Shown: positions 24,938 through 34,148 of the stretch, in pieces
How positions within the stretch are numbered: position 1 is the stretch's first letter
Layout: every line of letters starts with the position of its first letter
Source of the DNA: Merdibacter massiliensis
GTDB taxonomy: Bacteria > Bacillota_I > Bacilli_A > Erysipelotrichales > Erysipelotrichaceae
Assembly: GCF_900155395.1 (NCBI RefSeq)
Contig: NZ_LT699727.1
Location: forward strand, 124,001-188,000
DNA: 64,000 nucleotides
Direction of reading: 5' to 3'
Notes under the pieces: generated by a model
Told to the model about the DNA's origin: nothing
Database searches by the model: none
Seen by the model: the letters and a program-made list of their open reading frames with translations, nothing else
Translations under genes and position numbers: made by a program

Positions 24938-27514
24938 TTATTCGCTGCGAAGTGCTTCCACCGGATCTTTCTTTGAAGCGATACGAGAAGGAATCAGACC
25001 AGCAATCGTTGTCAGCAATAATGAAATCAAGATCAAGACAATTCCACCGGCAAGCGGCAATGATGCGATATTCGGCACATCTGTTAAATTCTCAACGATG
25101 ATGGAAATCGGAAGATTTAACAATACTGTCACACCAATACCTAACAGACCGGAAATGAGACCAATGATGAAAGCCTCTGCATTGAATACATGCGAAATAT
25201 CCTTTTTGCTTGCACCAATCGCACGCAGGATACCGATTTCTTTCGTTCTTTCCAACACAGAAATGTACGTGATGATACCGATCATGATGCTGGAAACGAT
25301 CAAGGAAACACTGACAAACGCCATCAATACATAACTGATCATGTCAATGATCGATGTGATGGATTCCATCATGGTTCCTACCATATCATTGTAAGTGATG
25401 ACATTGGCATCATTTCCGCTTTCCTGTTGTTGTAAATTATAGTCATCGATCAAATTAGAAATCGTTTCTTTATCTTCAAATGAATTTGCATAAATGCTGA
25501 TCGTATTAGGAGAATCTAAATCAATTGCTCCTAATTTATTCAAATTGCTCTCATATGTTGCATTTTTATTTTCGCTGTAGTCAGCCATATATTGTGCAAG
25601 CTCTTGCTGGCTCATCGTAGCAAACTGCATTTGCTGCTGCGGAGAAAGAGAAGTGATGTCAAATTCACCATCATCGCCAAATTTTGTTTGAGTGAACACA
25701 TTGATGTCTGGATCTGCTTTTTGCTGTTTAACGATTTCTGAATCTTCCACCTGATCGATCACATACTGCTGCAGATCCTTTGTGTAATAAATGCCTCCAG
25801 TTTCTCTTTTAGAAGAATTTTCACTTGGCATAATGATACCAACGACACGAATGGTCTCTCCCTGATCAACCGCCTTTTCAAGAAAATCTTCATCTTCGCT
25901 CATATCGATCCACAAACCGTTCACATTTTCATAAAGGTCGCTATTTAATACTAATTGAAATTCCATCCCTAAAAGATCTTTTGGCTCATAGCTCACGCTT
26001 TCTCCTAATTCTACTTTTCCGCCGTCTTGCAAAGCCTGAAACCCGTCAATGACTTCCTGCTGATCCAACAGACCTAACGAATAAAGAGCAAAGTCGGTAA
26101 TTTCACGATTTTCATCCACTGCCAACACGACTTCATTATATGCTGTCGGCCATTTTCCTTCGACCAGTTCATACTCTTCATCCCGCAGCGTTTCACTGTC
26201 TGGAAGCTTGTTCCAAACTTCATTTTGTGCAGTCGATATGCTGCCCATGAAAGATTCACTCAATTGGGTCATCGTAGAAAAACCGATTTTATCTAACAAT
26301 GTATTGGGAGAAACTTGTACCAATCCGGCATCACTATTCTTATTGTAAACATTTAACTGCAGATCATATCCATATTCGATAGCCTTTGCATAGGTATCAA
26401 AAGTGGAAGCATCACTGTCTAGGAATTCTTTAAATGCAGCTAGATTATTTTTTTCCATCTTGTCAGACATCGTTTCCAAGATATCCTTGATCATGGCTTT
26501 TGAATAAATTTTGTCATCTTTATGTGTTTTGCTTTCCTCATTCAATCCCATCATGGTCTGCATCATCACGCTCATATCCATTGAACTGTCTTCTATGGTG
26601 AGCGGATAAGAAGACAAGGTATCTTTTTCCACACTGTTAATATAAGACTGCACTCCATTTGAAAGCGATAAGATCAAAGCGATTCCAATGATACCGATAC
26701 TTCCGGCAAACGCCGTTAAAAAAGTTCTGGCTTTTTTGGTCATCAAATTATTTAAGCTCAAAGAAAGAGCAGTGACAAACGACATAGAAGGTCTGCGCTT
26801 GTTTTCTTTCTTTTTTATCTCTTTTTGTTCATCGATCATAAACGGATCGCTGTCATCTACGACATTGCCATCTAATAAACGGATGATCCTAGTGGAATAT
26901 GTATCCGCGAGCTGTGGATTATGGGTAACCATGATCACCAGTTTATCTTTTGCAATCTCTTTCAACAGATCCATGATCTGTACGCTGGTGGCGGAATCTA
27001 GCGCTCCTGTTGGTTCATCAGCGAGCAGTATATCCGGATCATTGACCAATGCACGCGCTATGGCAACACGCTGCATTTGCCCGCCGCTCATTTGGCTTGG
27101 CTTTTTATGCAGCTGATCTGCCAATCCTACTTTTTCCAGGGCTTCTTTTGCCCTTGCTCGCCGTTCTTCCTTTGAAACTCCCGATAATGTCAATGCCAGC
27201 TCAACATTGGATAACACATTTTGATGCGGAATCAAATTATAACTTTGAAAAACGAATCCAATCGAATGATTACGGTATTCATCCCAATCGCGATCTGTAA
27301 AATCTTTCGTGGATTTTCCATTGATGATCAGATCTCCTGTTGTATAGTGGTCCAAACCACCAATAATATTTAATAATGTCGTTTTCCCGCAACCGCTTTG
27401 TCCTAAAATGGAAACAAATTCACTTTCACGAAATGATAAAGAAATTCCTTTTAATGCATGCACCACTTCATTTCCGCTGCTATAATCTTTTGTTATTTGT
27501 TTTAACTCAAGCAT
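24938..27514 (-). CDS. ABC exporter, ATPase fused to FtsX-type permease
   Basis: An 858-residue single-chain exporter of MacB-like design. The ATPase occupies about 1-225 (Walker A LGQSGCGKTTLLNIIGG, signature MSGGQMQRVAIARALV, Walker B ILLADEPTGALD, His of MVTHNPQ). The first membrane helix is at about 265 (AFAGSIGIIGIALILSLSNG), followed by a long extracellular domain and three C-terminal helices with the FtsX signature (ILRAIGASKKDISHVFNAEAF). Such proteins export peptides or sense and remove cell-wall antibiotics. It is divergent from a LiaF-like gene, consistent with envelope stress. The substrate is unknown. Confidence 0.93.
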   Translation of the reverse strand: MLELKQITKDYSSGNEVVHALKGISLSFRESEFVSILGQSGCGKTTLLNIIGGLDHYTTGDLIINGKSTKDFTDRDWDEYRNHSIGFVFQSYNLIPHQNVLSNVELALTLSGVSKEERRARAKEALEKVGLADQLHKKPSQMSGGQMQRVAIARALVNDPDILLADEPTGALDSATSVQIMDLLKEIAKDKLVIMVTHNPQLADTYSTRIIRLLDGNVVDDSDPFMIDEQKEIKKKENKRRPSMSFVTALSLSLNNLMTKKARTFLTAFAGSIGIIGIALILSLSNGVQSYINSVEKDTLSSYPLTIEDSSMDMSVMMQTMMGLNEESKTHKDDKIYSKAMIKDILETMSDKMEKNNLAAFKEFLDSDASTFDTYAKAIEYGYDLQLNVYNKNSDAGLVQVSPNTLLDKIGFSTMTQLSESFMGSISTAQNEVWNKLPDSETLRDEEYELVEGKWPTAYNEVVLAVDENREITDFALYSLGLLDQQEVIDGFQALQDGGKVELGESVSYEPKDLLGMEFQLVLNSDLYENVNGLWIDMSEDEDFLEKAVDQGETIRVVGIIMPSENSSKRETGGIYYTKDLQQYVIDQVEDSEIVKQQKADPDINVFTQTKFGDDGEFDITSLSPQQQMQFATMSQQELAQYMADYSENKNATYESNLNKLGAIDLDSPNTISIYANSFEDKETISNLIDDYNLQQQESGNDANVITYNDMVGTMMESITSIIDMISYVLMAFVSVSLIVSSIMIGIITYISVLERTKEIGILRAIGASKKDISHVFNAEAFIIGLISGLLGIGVTVLLNLPISIIVENLTDVPNIASLPLAGGIVLILISLLLTTIAGLIPSRIASKKDPVEALRSE

Positions 27515-27543
27515 AAATTCGTTCTCCTTTTTATCTACATCTT

Positions 27544-27579
27544 ATGATACCATTTTTTGCTATGAAAAAATGGTATCAT
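27544..27579. promoter_or_regulatory. Perfect 15-bp inverted repeat between divergent genes
   Basis: ATGATACCATTTTTT gctatg AAAAAATGGTATCAT, in the gap between the ABC exporter (start 27,514) and the LiaF-like gene (27,765). It could be a dimer-bound operator serving both genes. It is less like a terminator, since neither strand has a T run after the stem. Confidence 0.55.
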
Positions 27580-27764
27580 TGTCCTATCAAAAAAACAATA
27601 GCGCCCTTTCCTGCATTTTTCCCTTTTCAATCGAATTTTAAAACATCTTTCTCATAGAAAGTTTACAGATGTCAAAAAATATGTTTATCTATGTTATGGA
27701 AAACAAGTTAAAAACAATGAAGGATCCAAAACCCTTGTTTTCCAACAGAAAGGAGATTTCTACC

Positions 27765-28439
27765 ATGCAGAATAAAAATAAATTATGGGGATTCTTATTT
27801 CTTTTTGCCGCAGTCCTCGTTTTATTAAACCAGTTTTCTATTTTTCAAGATATTTCTATTTGGCGTATTTTATTTACCATAGCTTTGATCATCTGGCTGC
27901 TGCAATCCATTTTTTATCGTTCGATGACCGGTATCTTATTTTCCATTGCTTTTCTATATCTTCTTTATGATGAATGGATCCCGCTTCCGCCGATACGCCC
28001 GTTTCCTTTGTTGTTTGCAGCCATGCTGGGCAGCTTAGGATTTCATTTTCTCTTTCCTAAAAAGCAGCCTGTGATCGATAAAGATCCAGCTGGCGGAGAA
28101 ACAGTATATGGTTCTTATATACAGATAAAAACAACGATGTCCAGGCAGACAAAACATATTTATACAGATGATTTCAAACAGGCAAATATCGATTGTTCCA
28201 TGGGTTCATTAAAAGTCTACTTTGATCATGCCACAATGTTGAACACAGATGCTTATCTGCATATTTTGGCAAACATGTGCAGCATAGAATTGTATGTTCC
28301 TAAAGAGTGGAAAATCCAGACAAATTGCCAGCATACTTTCAGTTCTATTCAAGAAACAGGAAATCCGCTAAACACTGAAAAATGGATTCGGATCGAAGGA
28401 AATCTATCCTTCAGCAGCATCAAAATATACTATCTGTAA
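27765..28439 (+). CDS. LiaF-like membrane protein
   Basis: A 224-residue protein. The start at 27,765 is chosen for GAAAGGAGATTTCTACC directly upstream; a longer frame lacks a site. Residues about 5-100 contain four hydrophobic segments (LWGFLFLFAAVLVLLNQF onward). The C-terminal half (NIDCSMGSLKVYFDHATML, then IELYVPKEWKIQ) is the beta-rich domain of LiaF/cell-wall-active antibiotic response proteins. LiaF inhibits the LiaRS envelope-stress kinase in Bacillus, but no LiaR or LiaS gene lies nearby here. Confidence 0.8.
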   Translation: MQNKNKLWGFLFLFAAVLVLLNQFSIFQDISIWRILFTIALIIWLLQSIFYRSMTGILFSIAFLYLLYDEWIPLPPIRPFPLLFAAMLGSLGFHFLFPKKQPVIDKDPAGGETVYGSYIQIKTTMSRQTKHIYTDDFKQANIDCSMGSLKVYFDHATMLNTDAYLHILANMCSIELYVPKEWKIQTNCQHTFSSIQETGNPLNTEKWIRIEGNLSFSSIKIYYL

Positions 28440-28479
28440 AAAGAGTTCATTCAGCTTAAAACTGAATGAACCTTTTTTA
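28439..28479. terminator. Bidirectional terminator
   Basis: GTTCATTCAG cttaaaa CTGAATGAAC, with A and T runs outside, between the convergent LiaF-like and flavin-binding genes. Confidence 0.9.
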
Positions 28480-28932
28480 ATCATACGGCTTATATTCCAC
28501 TTCTTCTTTGTCAAAATCAAGAAATAACTGGAATGCATTGCGGTTTTCATCTTCATCCCAAATTTCAACAAACTTTGGTGTTACTTCGATCAAGATCTCA
28601 CTGTCTACATGAGAATAGGCATTATAGCTCTGCCATAGATATTCTTTGTATTTTTTTTCAAACACGCGTCCTTCTTCCTCAATGACCAATCCTTTGTTTT
28701 TTGCAATGCCTTCCACTTGTACTCCGTTAAAACACATGGCTACCCGATTATTCTCAAACAGCTGCTGCGTCTTACGGAAGTTTTTATCTGTCTTAAAATA
28801 GATCTTGTCATTGTAAAAAATACAGCTTACATTACGCACCATGGGATAATCATGAACACAGCTGGCAAGTGCCATGATCTTATATGCACCTAATTTTTGA
28901 TCCATGATCTTTTTTGCTTCTTCAAATGTCAT
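28477..28932 (-). CDS. Pyridoxamine 5'-phosphate oxidase-like flavin-binding protein
   Basis: A 151-residue split-barrel protein (MALASCVHDYPMVRNVSCIF, then DKIYFKTDKNFRKTQQL, then NNRVAMCFNGVQVEGIA) of the PPOX-like fold that binds FMN. The usual role is a flavin-dependent reductase or oxidase; the substrate is unknown. It starts 12 bases after the riboflavin transporter gene with a strong AGGGAGG site. It therefore falls under the same FMN riboswitch, a neat match with a flavin-using protein. Confidence 0.8.
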   Translation of the reverse strand: MTFEEAKKIMDQKLGAYKIMALASCVHDYPMVRNVSCIFYNDKIYFKTDKNFRKTQQLFENNRVAMCFNGVQVEGIAKNKGLVIEEEGRVFEKKYKEYLWQSYNAYSHVDSEILIEVTPKFVEIWDEDENRNAFQLFLDFDKEEVEYKPYD

Positions 28933-28944
28933 CTTCTTACCTCC

Positions 28945-29598
28945 CTAAATGATCCCTTGAAATCCAAGCACAAAACAAACAGCAGTGATAAATAAGAACA
29001 AACCGATAATGGCCATTGTTTTTCCATTGGAAACGATTTGCTGGCTGTGGCTTTGCTCAACCAAATTGCCGTTTCGAAACAAAGTAACCAATGGTTTGTA
29101 AAGAAATAATGTAACACCCGCATTCATTGCACACTTTAACAAATTAAAAGGTACGATTCCCGGTACCAGAATAGCTACGACAGCTTCTCTAGGCATTCCA
29201 AAGTAAATCGGCGTTACGATATAATTCCATAATACCATGCTGCACACACAGCAAACAGTTCCAAGTCCCAGGCCGATCAAAGCACCATTGCGTGTATGTC
29301 TCTTTTTATAGATCCATGCCGCAACACACGCAAATGTACAAGTAGAAATCACATTCATCAGCACATCTAACAATGTTCCTCCGCGATACATGATCTCCAA
29401 AAAAGAAGTGATCACGCTCATGATAAAAGCGGTCATTCCTCCATATATGAACCCGCCGATCACGATGATGATATCTTTTGGATCATAGCTCAGGAAACTG
29501 ACAGCAGGAACCATCGGGAAATGGATGAGAAGATTAACGATCACCGAAAGCGCACAAAGCATTCCGACCGTTGTGATTTTCTTTGTATTTGTATTCAT
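28945..29598 (-). CDS. ribU: Riboflavin ECF transporter S component
   Basis: A 217-residue, six-helix membrane protein (MLCALSVIVNLLIHFPMV, then SYDPKDIIIVIGGFIYGGM, then LKCAMNAGVTLFLYKPLV) typical of ECF S components. The FMN riboswitch directly upstream fixes the substrate as riboflavin. ATG 29,598 follows AAAGGATGTGGTGAAG. It would use a shared ECF energy module encoded elsewhere. Confidence 0.9.
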   Translation of the reverse strand: MNTNTKKITTVGMLCALSVIVNLLIHFPMVPAVSFLSYDPKDIIIVIGGFIYGGMTAFIMSVITSFLEIMYRGGTLLDVLMNVISTCTFACVAAWIYKKRHTRNGALIGLGLGTVCCVCSMVLWNYIVTPIYFGMPREAVVAILVPGIVPFNLLKCAMNAGVTLFLYKPLVTLFRNGNLVEQSHSQQIVSNGKTMAIIGLFLFITAVCFVLGFQGII

Positions 29599-29624
29599 CT
29601 TCACCACATCCTTTCAAAACAAAG

Positions 29625-29660
29625 AAAACGTGCCTAAAATATACTTCTAGACACGTTTTT
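29625..29660 (-). terminator. Expression-platform terminator of the FMN riboswitch
   Basis: On the minus strand AAAACGTGTC pairs with GGCACGTTTT, followed by a T-rich tail, between the aptamer and the ribU start. FMN binding should favour this terminator. Confidence 0.8.
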
Positions 29661-29696
29661 TCCGATGGACACATAACGAATATTCCAATAAGAAAA

Positions 29697-29805
29697 ACAA
29701 CTTCTTCCATCCAGACTTTCACTGTTGCTATCGGAATTTCACCGATTCGGCCCGAAGGTTCGCGGAGTTTACCGCCAGTCGAGAATTGCACTCTGCCCCG
29801 AAGTT
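29697..29805 (-). ncRNA. FMN riboswitch (RFN element)
   Basis: The minus strand reads CTTCGGGGCAGAGTG, then ATTCTCGACTGGCGGTAAA, then TCCGCGAACC, then GGTGAAATTCCGATAGCAAC, then AGTCTGGATGGAAGAAG: all conserved blocks of the RFN aptamer in order. It controls ribU and the flavin-binding gene behind it. Confidence 0.97.
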
Positions 29806-29822
29806 ATATTTTATGCGTTTTC

Positions 29823-29851
29823 ATCATATACCTCATCGGCTCAATTGTAAA
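29823..29851 (-). promoter_or_regulatory. Promoter of the FMN riboswitch/ribU transcript
   Basis: Minus strand TTTACA (29,846-29,851), 17 bases, TATGAT (29,823-29,828), about 18 bases before the aptamer begins. Confidence 0.7.
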
Positions 29852-29859
29852 GACCTTCA

Positions 29860-29888
29860 TTGCAACTGTTACAGACTTCTAGTATAAT
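29860..29888 (+). promoter_or_regulatory. Promoter of the GDPD gene, possibly leaderless
   Basis: TTGCAA (29,860-29,865), 17 bases, TATAAT (29,883-29,888). Transcription should start near 29,895, next to the ATG codons at 29,890 and 29,896. Confidence 0.7.
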
Positions 29889-29889
29889 C

Positions 29890-31758
29890 ATGAATATGAA
29901 AAACGAAAAAAAGAGAACTTATTCCAATCATTATTTTCTGCTGTGGATCCGCAATACGATCCGCTTTGAATGTATGTATCGTCTGATCATGATCATCATT
30001 GTGTATCCCCTGACCAATGCATTGCTCAACTATTATATCAGTCAGGTAAATTATCAATCTTCTTTGACCAATTATACGATCTTTTCCGCTTTTCTTACTC
30101 CCTTTGGAATCTTTGTATTATTGATCATTGCCTTGACCGCTGTGTTATCCATTGTATTTGAATTATTGACAATGCTCGCCATGACTTATTGTATGCTGCA
30201 CAAAATAGAATATACGACATCTTCGCTTTATTCGACCACTTTTGCCATGCTGCGATCATTGCGTCATCCTTCCTCTTTTTTTGCACCCATTTATTTTGCC
30301 GGATTGCTGCCGTTTACCCATATCGGTTATCTATCCACATACTTAACAACCTTGCGCATTCCGAATTTTATTACAAATGAACTGTCTATGACGACTTCTG
30401 GAAAAGTATCGGTGCTGTTCTTTTTCATCTTAGCTTTTATTCTATATGGACTCTTCGTCTTTGTACCCGTGCATTTTTTCAAACAGGAAACTTCTTTTTG
30501 GAAAGCATGTAAAAAAAGCATTTGCGAAGTACTTCATTCTTCCATCCGCACAAAGATCAAATTATCCTTTCTCCTTTTAGTAGGCTTTATAAGCAACATC
30601 ATCGTATTGCGCTGGCTACAGGTACCTGTGTTAAAAAACAGCGATTTCAACATCTACCTCTTTCGTTATCTTTTTCATTCGTATCATTTTCGGATACAAT
30701 TCATCTGTACGATTTTCTTTTGGATCTTCCTGTATGTCCTTTCACTGTTCTTCCTTGTATGTATCTTAAAAATGTATGAACAGGATCAAGAAACAATCAA
30801 CTTTACATTGAAAAAAGAAGACCGTCCTTTTTTTGCCTATCGAATATCTTCTTTATTTAAACATTCAGCCAAACATGTTCGCCGCTATTTTTTAGAATAT
30901 TATACGCATGCCCCTCACCGGAAGATCGTGATCCTCATTTTATGTCCGCTCATGCTGTTGGTCATGTTTCAATATTTAAATCAAAAACCGCTTTTGCATT
31001 CACCTTGGATCATTGGGCATCGAGGAGATAACAGTGCTCCTGAGAACTCTTTGCTCGCCATACAAAGAGCACAGCAGCACGGTGCCAATTACGCCGAAAT
31101 CGATATTCAATTAACAGCAGATGGGCAGCTGGTTGTCTTTCATGACAGTTCGACCAAACGCCTGGCAGCACAAGATCTTTCGATCCATGATCATACTCTT
31201 CAAGAACTGCAGAAAGTACAATTATCCTCTCATGGACAATCCTATTATATGCCTTCTTTGCAAGAAGCCATTCAAACAGCAAAGCAGACAGATCCGTCAT
31301 TTGGGTTATTGATCGAATTAAAGCCAAAAAAAGGAGAAGAGCAAAAAATGGTCAATCAATTGATTGAACTGATTGAAAAAAATCATTTTGAAGAAAGAGC
31401 GATTTTTATGTCCATTGACTATGAGGCTGTGACCTTATTACAGCATCTTCGGCCAGAATGGTGGATCGGATATTGTGTCTTTGGTTCTCTGGGAAAGATC
31501 GATTATCATCTGGATGTCGACTTTTTAGCAGTGGAGGAAGAACAGATCAACACCAGATTTTTGGAACAGGCAAGAAAAAATGGTATTCCTGTCTATATAT
31601 GGACCGTCAATAATTATTATGATGTTTTGAATTATCTTCGCATGGGCGTCAGCGGTATCATCGGCGATGATGTCAAAGAGATGCATCGGGCAATGGAAGA
31701 TTATCAACGATACGATGAACAAACATATTTTTATGAAGGAGAAGGATATCCTCACTGA
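29890..31758 (+). CDS. Membrane-anchored glycerophosphodiester phosphodiesterase
   Basis: About 622 residues. The first 350 hold six to eight membrane helices (the GDPDase membrane domain). The catalytic TIM barrel starts at about 372 with IIGHRGDNSAPENSLLAI (His and metal ligands), continues AEIDIQLTADGQLVVFHDS (second His), and ends VYIWTVNNYYDVLNYLRMGV. It releases glycerol-3-phosphate from glycerophosphodiesters or lipoteichoic acid. No Shine-Dalgarno precedes either ATG (29,890, 29,896); the likely transcription start is at the codon itself. Confidence 0.9.
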   Translation: MNMKNEKKRTYSNHYFLLWIRNTIRFECMYRLIMIIIVYPLTNALLNYYISQVNYQSSLTNYTIFSAFLTPFGIFVLLIIALTAVLSIVFELLTMLAMTYCMLHKIEYTTSSLYSTTFAMLRSLRHPSSFFAPIYFAGLLPFTHIGYLSTYLTTLRIPNFITNELSMTTSGKVSVLFFFILAFILYGLFVFVPVHFFKQETSFWKACKKSICEVLHSSIRTKIKLSFLLLVGFISNIIVLRWLQVPVLKNSDFNIYLFRYLFHSYHFRIQFICTIFFWIFLYVLSLFFLVCILKMYEQDQETINFTLKKEDRPFFAYRISSLFKHSAKHVRRYFLEYYTHAPHRKIVILILCPLMLLVMFQYLNQKPLLHSPWIIGHRGDNSAPENSLLAIQRAQQHGANYAEIDIQLTADGQLVVFHDSSTKRLAAQDLSIHDHTLQELQKVQLSSHGQSYYMPSLQEAIQTAKQTDPSFGLLIELKPKKGEEQKMVNQLIELIEKNHFEERAIFMSIDYEAVTLLQHLRPEWWIGYCVFGSLGKIDYHLDVDFLAVEEEQINTRFLEQARKNGIPVYIWTVNNYYDVLNYLRMGVSGIIGDDVKEMHRAMEDYQRYDEQTYFYEGEGYPH

Positions 31759-31762
31759 TTCA

Positions 31763-32059
31763 TCATTGTTTCCATTGATCAACCGCAAGATCTACGCATC
31801 CATTCCTTTGAAACTGTACGCCTTCTTCTTCTAACAAAAGACGCTGTTCTTCCCAATTCGGTGCAGTCCTTCCTTTGCTGTTGACCACACGATGACATGG
31901 ATAATTACCATATCGATTGGCATTTGCCAAAATACGGGCAACTAATCGCGCATTCTTGTCTCTGCCCGCCAATCGGGCAATCTGTTGATAAGTAGCCACT
32001 TTCCCATAAGGTATTTCTTCCACAATGGAAAGAACCAGATAAACAAAATGTTCTTCCAT
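31763..32059 (-). CDS. Methylated-DNA-protein cysteine methyltransferase, C-terminal domain only
   Basis: A 98-residue protein that consists only of the DNA-binding/active-site domain: IPYGKVATYQQIARLAG, then YPCHRVVNSKG with the acceptor cysteine at about 55, then LLLEEEGVQF. Full-length Ogt/AdaB enzymes carry an extra N-terminal domain of 70-80 residues. Short forms with PCHR are known in bacteria as MGMT-family repair proteins. ATG 32,059 is preferred over a GTG nine bases earlier. Convergent with the GDPD gene, four bases apart. Confidence 0.85.
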   Translation of the reverse strand: MEEHFVYLVLSIVEEIPYGKVATYQQIARLAGRDKNARLVARILANANRYGNYPCHRVVNSKGRTAPNWEEQRLLLEEEGVQFQRNGCVDLAVDQWKQ

Positions 32060-32106
32060 ATTTCTCACATCCTATAAACAGTATAAATCAGAAAGGAGAT
32101 CTTGCG

Positions 32107-32688
32107 ATGAGCGAAAAAGAAAAAATGCAAAAAGGTGTATGGTATGATGCCAATAATGATGAAGAGTTATGCAAAGAAAGAGCACAGGCAGAAGAGCTTT
32201 GCTTCTTATTGAATCATCTGCATCCAGGCAACTGTGAAGAAAAAGCGCGCTGTATCTCAAAACTGCTGCCAAATGCAGATTCTGATATAACGATCTTATC
32301 CCCTTTTTATACCGATTACGGGTATAATTGTTTTATTGGAAAACATACATTTATCAATCGCAATGCGTATCTGATGGATGGCGCCAAGATCACGATTGGC
32401 GAACATTGTTTCATCGGACCCAATTGCGGCCTTTATACAGCAAACCATCCTCTGTGCTGGCAAGACCGCAACAAAGGATATGAGAAAGCTGAACCAATCA
32501 CGATTGAAAAAAATGTATGGATCGGTGCGGATGTAACCATCCTGCCAGGAGTGACGATCCGTGAAGGCGCCGTGATTGGCGCAAAAAGTGTTGTTGCCGA
32601 AGATATTCCTGCACATGTTATTGCTTTTGGAAATCCCTGTAAAATAATTCGGACAATTACAGAAAAGGATGCGATCAAGTATGATTGA
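32107..32688 (+). CDS. Sugar O-acetyltransferase (maltose/galactoside type)
   Basis: A 193-residue protein. The N-terminal helical cap (EKEKMQKGVWYDANNDEEL) is the Mac domain of maltose acetyltransferases. The rest is a left-handed hexapeptide-repeat helix (ITIGEHCFIGPNCGLYTANHP, with the catalytic His, then KNVWIGADVTILPGVTIREGAV). It transfers acetyl from acetyl-CoA to sugars and is usually a detoxifying step. SD AAAGGAG. The gene is monocistronic. Confidence 0.92.
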   Translation: MSEKEKMQKGVWYDANNDEELCKERAQAEELCFLLNHLHPGNCEEKARCISKLLPNADSDITILSPFYTDYGYNCFIGKHTFINRNAYLMDGAKITIGEHCFIGPNCGLYTANHPLCWQDRNKGYEKAEPITIEKNVWIGADVTILPGVTIREGAVIGAKSVVAEDIPAHVIAFGNPCKIIRTITEKDAIKYD

Positions 32689-32789
32689 ATAAAGCATCCC
32701 TTCATAAAATAAAAGAAAAATATAGACTTTTTTTTATGTTGTAGTAAAATGTAGGCGCATATATCAACATTTAGAAAGATGGGGACAGG

Positions 32790-34148
32790 ATGAAAATCGT
32801 AATTATCGGGGATGGAAAAGTCGGTTTTGCAATTGCTAAACAATTGAGTCATGAAGGTTATGATATCACGATCATAGAAAATAAACCGCAGGTATTGAAT
32901 TTAACAATGAATTTATTAGATGTTGTCGGTATTCAGGGAAATGGCGGCAATTACGATGTATTAAAAGAAGCAAAAGTCCATCAGGCAGATCTGGTGATTG
33001 CTGTTACCTCCAGTGATGAAATCAATATCATCAGCTGCTTATTAGCTAAAAAACTAGGAGCAGATCATACGATTGCCCGTATTCGCAATCCCGAATATGT
33101 CCATGGCATGCGCATGCTGAAGGAAGACCTTGGTTTAAGCATGCAGATCAATCCTGAACTGACTGCAGCAAGAGAGATCCTGCGCTCTTTGAGTTTTTCC
33201 AACGGCATCAAAGTCAGCTCTTTTGCAAAAGGAAGGATGGAATTAGCGGAAATCAAGATTTTTGAAGAAAGCCCTTTGTGCAATCAAACCATCCATCATA
33301 TCGACAGTGCTTTAAAATCTTCTATCCAATTTGTAGCCGTCCAACGCGGAGAAGAAGTAGTCATTCCTGAAGGCAATACCACATTGCAAAAAAATGATAA
33401 AGTTACGCTGACTGCCACTGCCAAACAGTTAGAAAAGTTCTTATGCGAAGTAGGTATCATAGAACATAGAGCTATTCATGAGGCAATGATCATCGGAGGT
33501 GGAAAGATTACCTTTTATCTTGCACCGATGCTGATGGAAATGGGAATCGATGTAAAAGTAATTGAAATCAAACGGGAACGGTGTGAAGATCTGGTAGAAC
33601 GGTTCCCTAAACTGACCGTCATCCATGGAGACGGAACGGATCATGAACTCTTATTATCCGAAAATTTAGAGGAGATGGATGCATTTATCGCGCTCACCGA
33701 TAATGATGAAGAAAATGTCATCATTTCCATGTTTGCTTCCAATCATGGCGTACCGCGCGTCTTGCCAAAAGTAAACCGTATGGCGCTTGGTTTCCTGTTA
33801 GAAAAACTAGGTTTGGAAAATACGATCACACCTAAAAATCTGACTGCCAATCAGATTGTACAGTACGTACGCGCCATGCAAAATACGCTAGGCAGCAGCG
33901 TAGAGTCTTTAACAAAAATTGTGGATGATCAAATCGAAGTCTTAGAGTTTCGCGTACGTGAAAATTGTCGGTTCATCAATAAGCCGATCAAAGAAATCCA
34001 GTTCAAAAAAGGAATATTGCTCAGCAATATCTTACATAAAGGAAAAGCTTCTATCGCAAGCGGCAGCTCTCGAGTTGAATTAGGCGATACAGTGATCATC
34101 ATCAGCCAGTTACAAGGCTTAAGGGAGATCAATGATGTTCTCGCTTAA
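32790..34148 (+). CDS. trkA: Trk potassium uptake regulatory subunit TrkA
   Basis: A 452-residue protein with two RCK units: GDGKVGFAIAKQLSHEG (NAD-binding, residues 7-23) with an RCK-C after it, then GGGKITFYLAPMLMEMGIDV (about residue 232) and a second RCK-C. It binds the cytoplasmic face of TrkH and gates potassium uptake in response to nucleotides. It overlaps trkH by 17 bases, so the two are coupled. SD GGGGACAGG. Confidence 0.95.
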   Translation: MKIVIIGDGKVGFAIAKQLSHEGYDITIIENKPQVLNLTMNLLDVVGIQGNGGNYDVLKEAKVHQADLVIAVTSSDEINIISCLLAKKLGADHTIARIRNPEYVHGMRMLKEDLGLSMQINPELTAAREILRSLSFSNGIKVSSFAKGRMELAEIKIFEESPLCNQTIHHIDSALKSSIQFVAVQRGEEVVIPEGNTTLQKNDKVTLTATAKQLEKFLCEVGIIEHRAIHEAMIIGGGKITFYLAPMLMEMGIDVKVIEIKRERCEDLVERFPKLTVIHGDGTDHELLLSENLEEMDAFIALTDNDEENVIISMFASNHGVPRVLPKVNRMALGFLLEKLGLENTITPKNLTANQIVQYVRAMQNTLGSSVESLTKIVDDQIEVLEFRVRENCRFINKPIKEIQFKKGILLSNILHKGKASIASGSSRVELGDTVIIISQLQGLREINDVLA

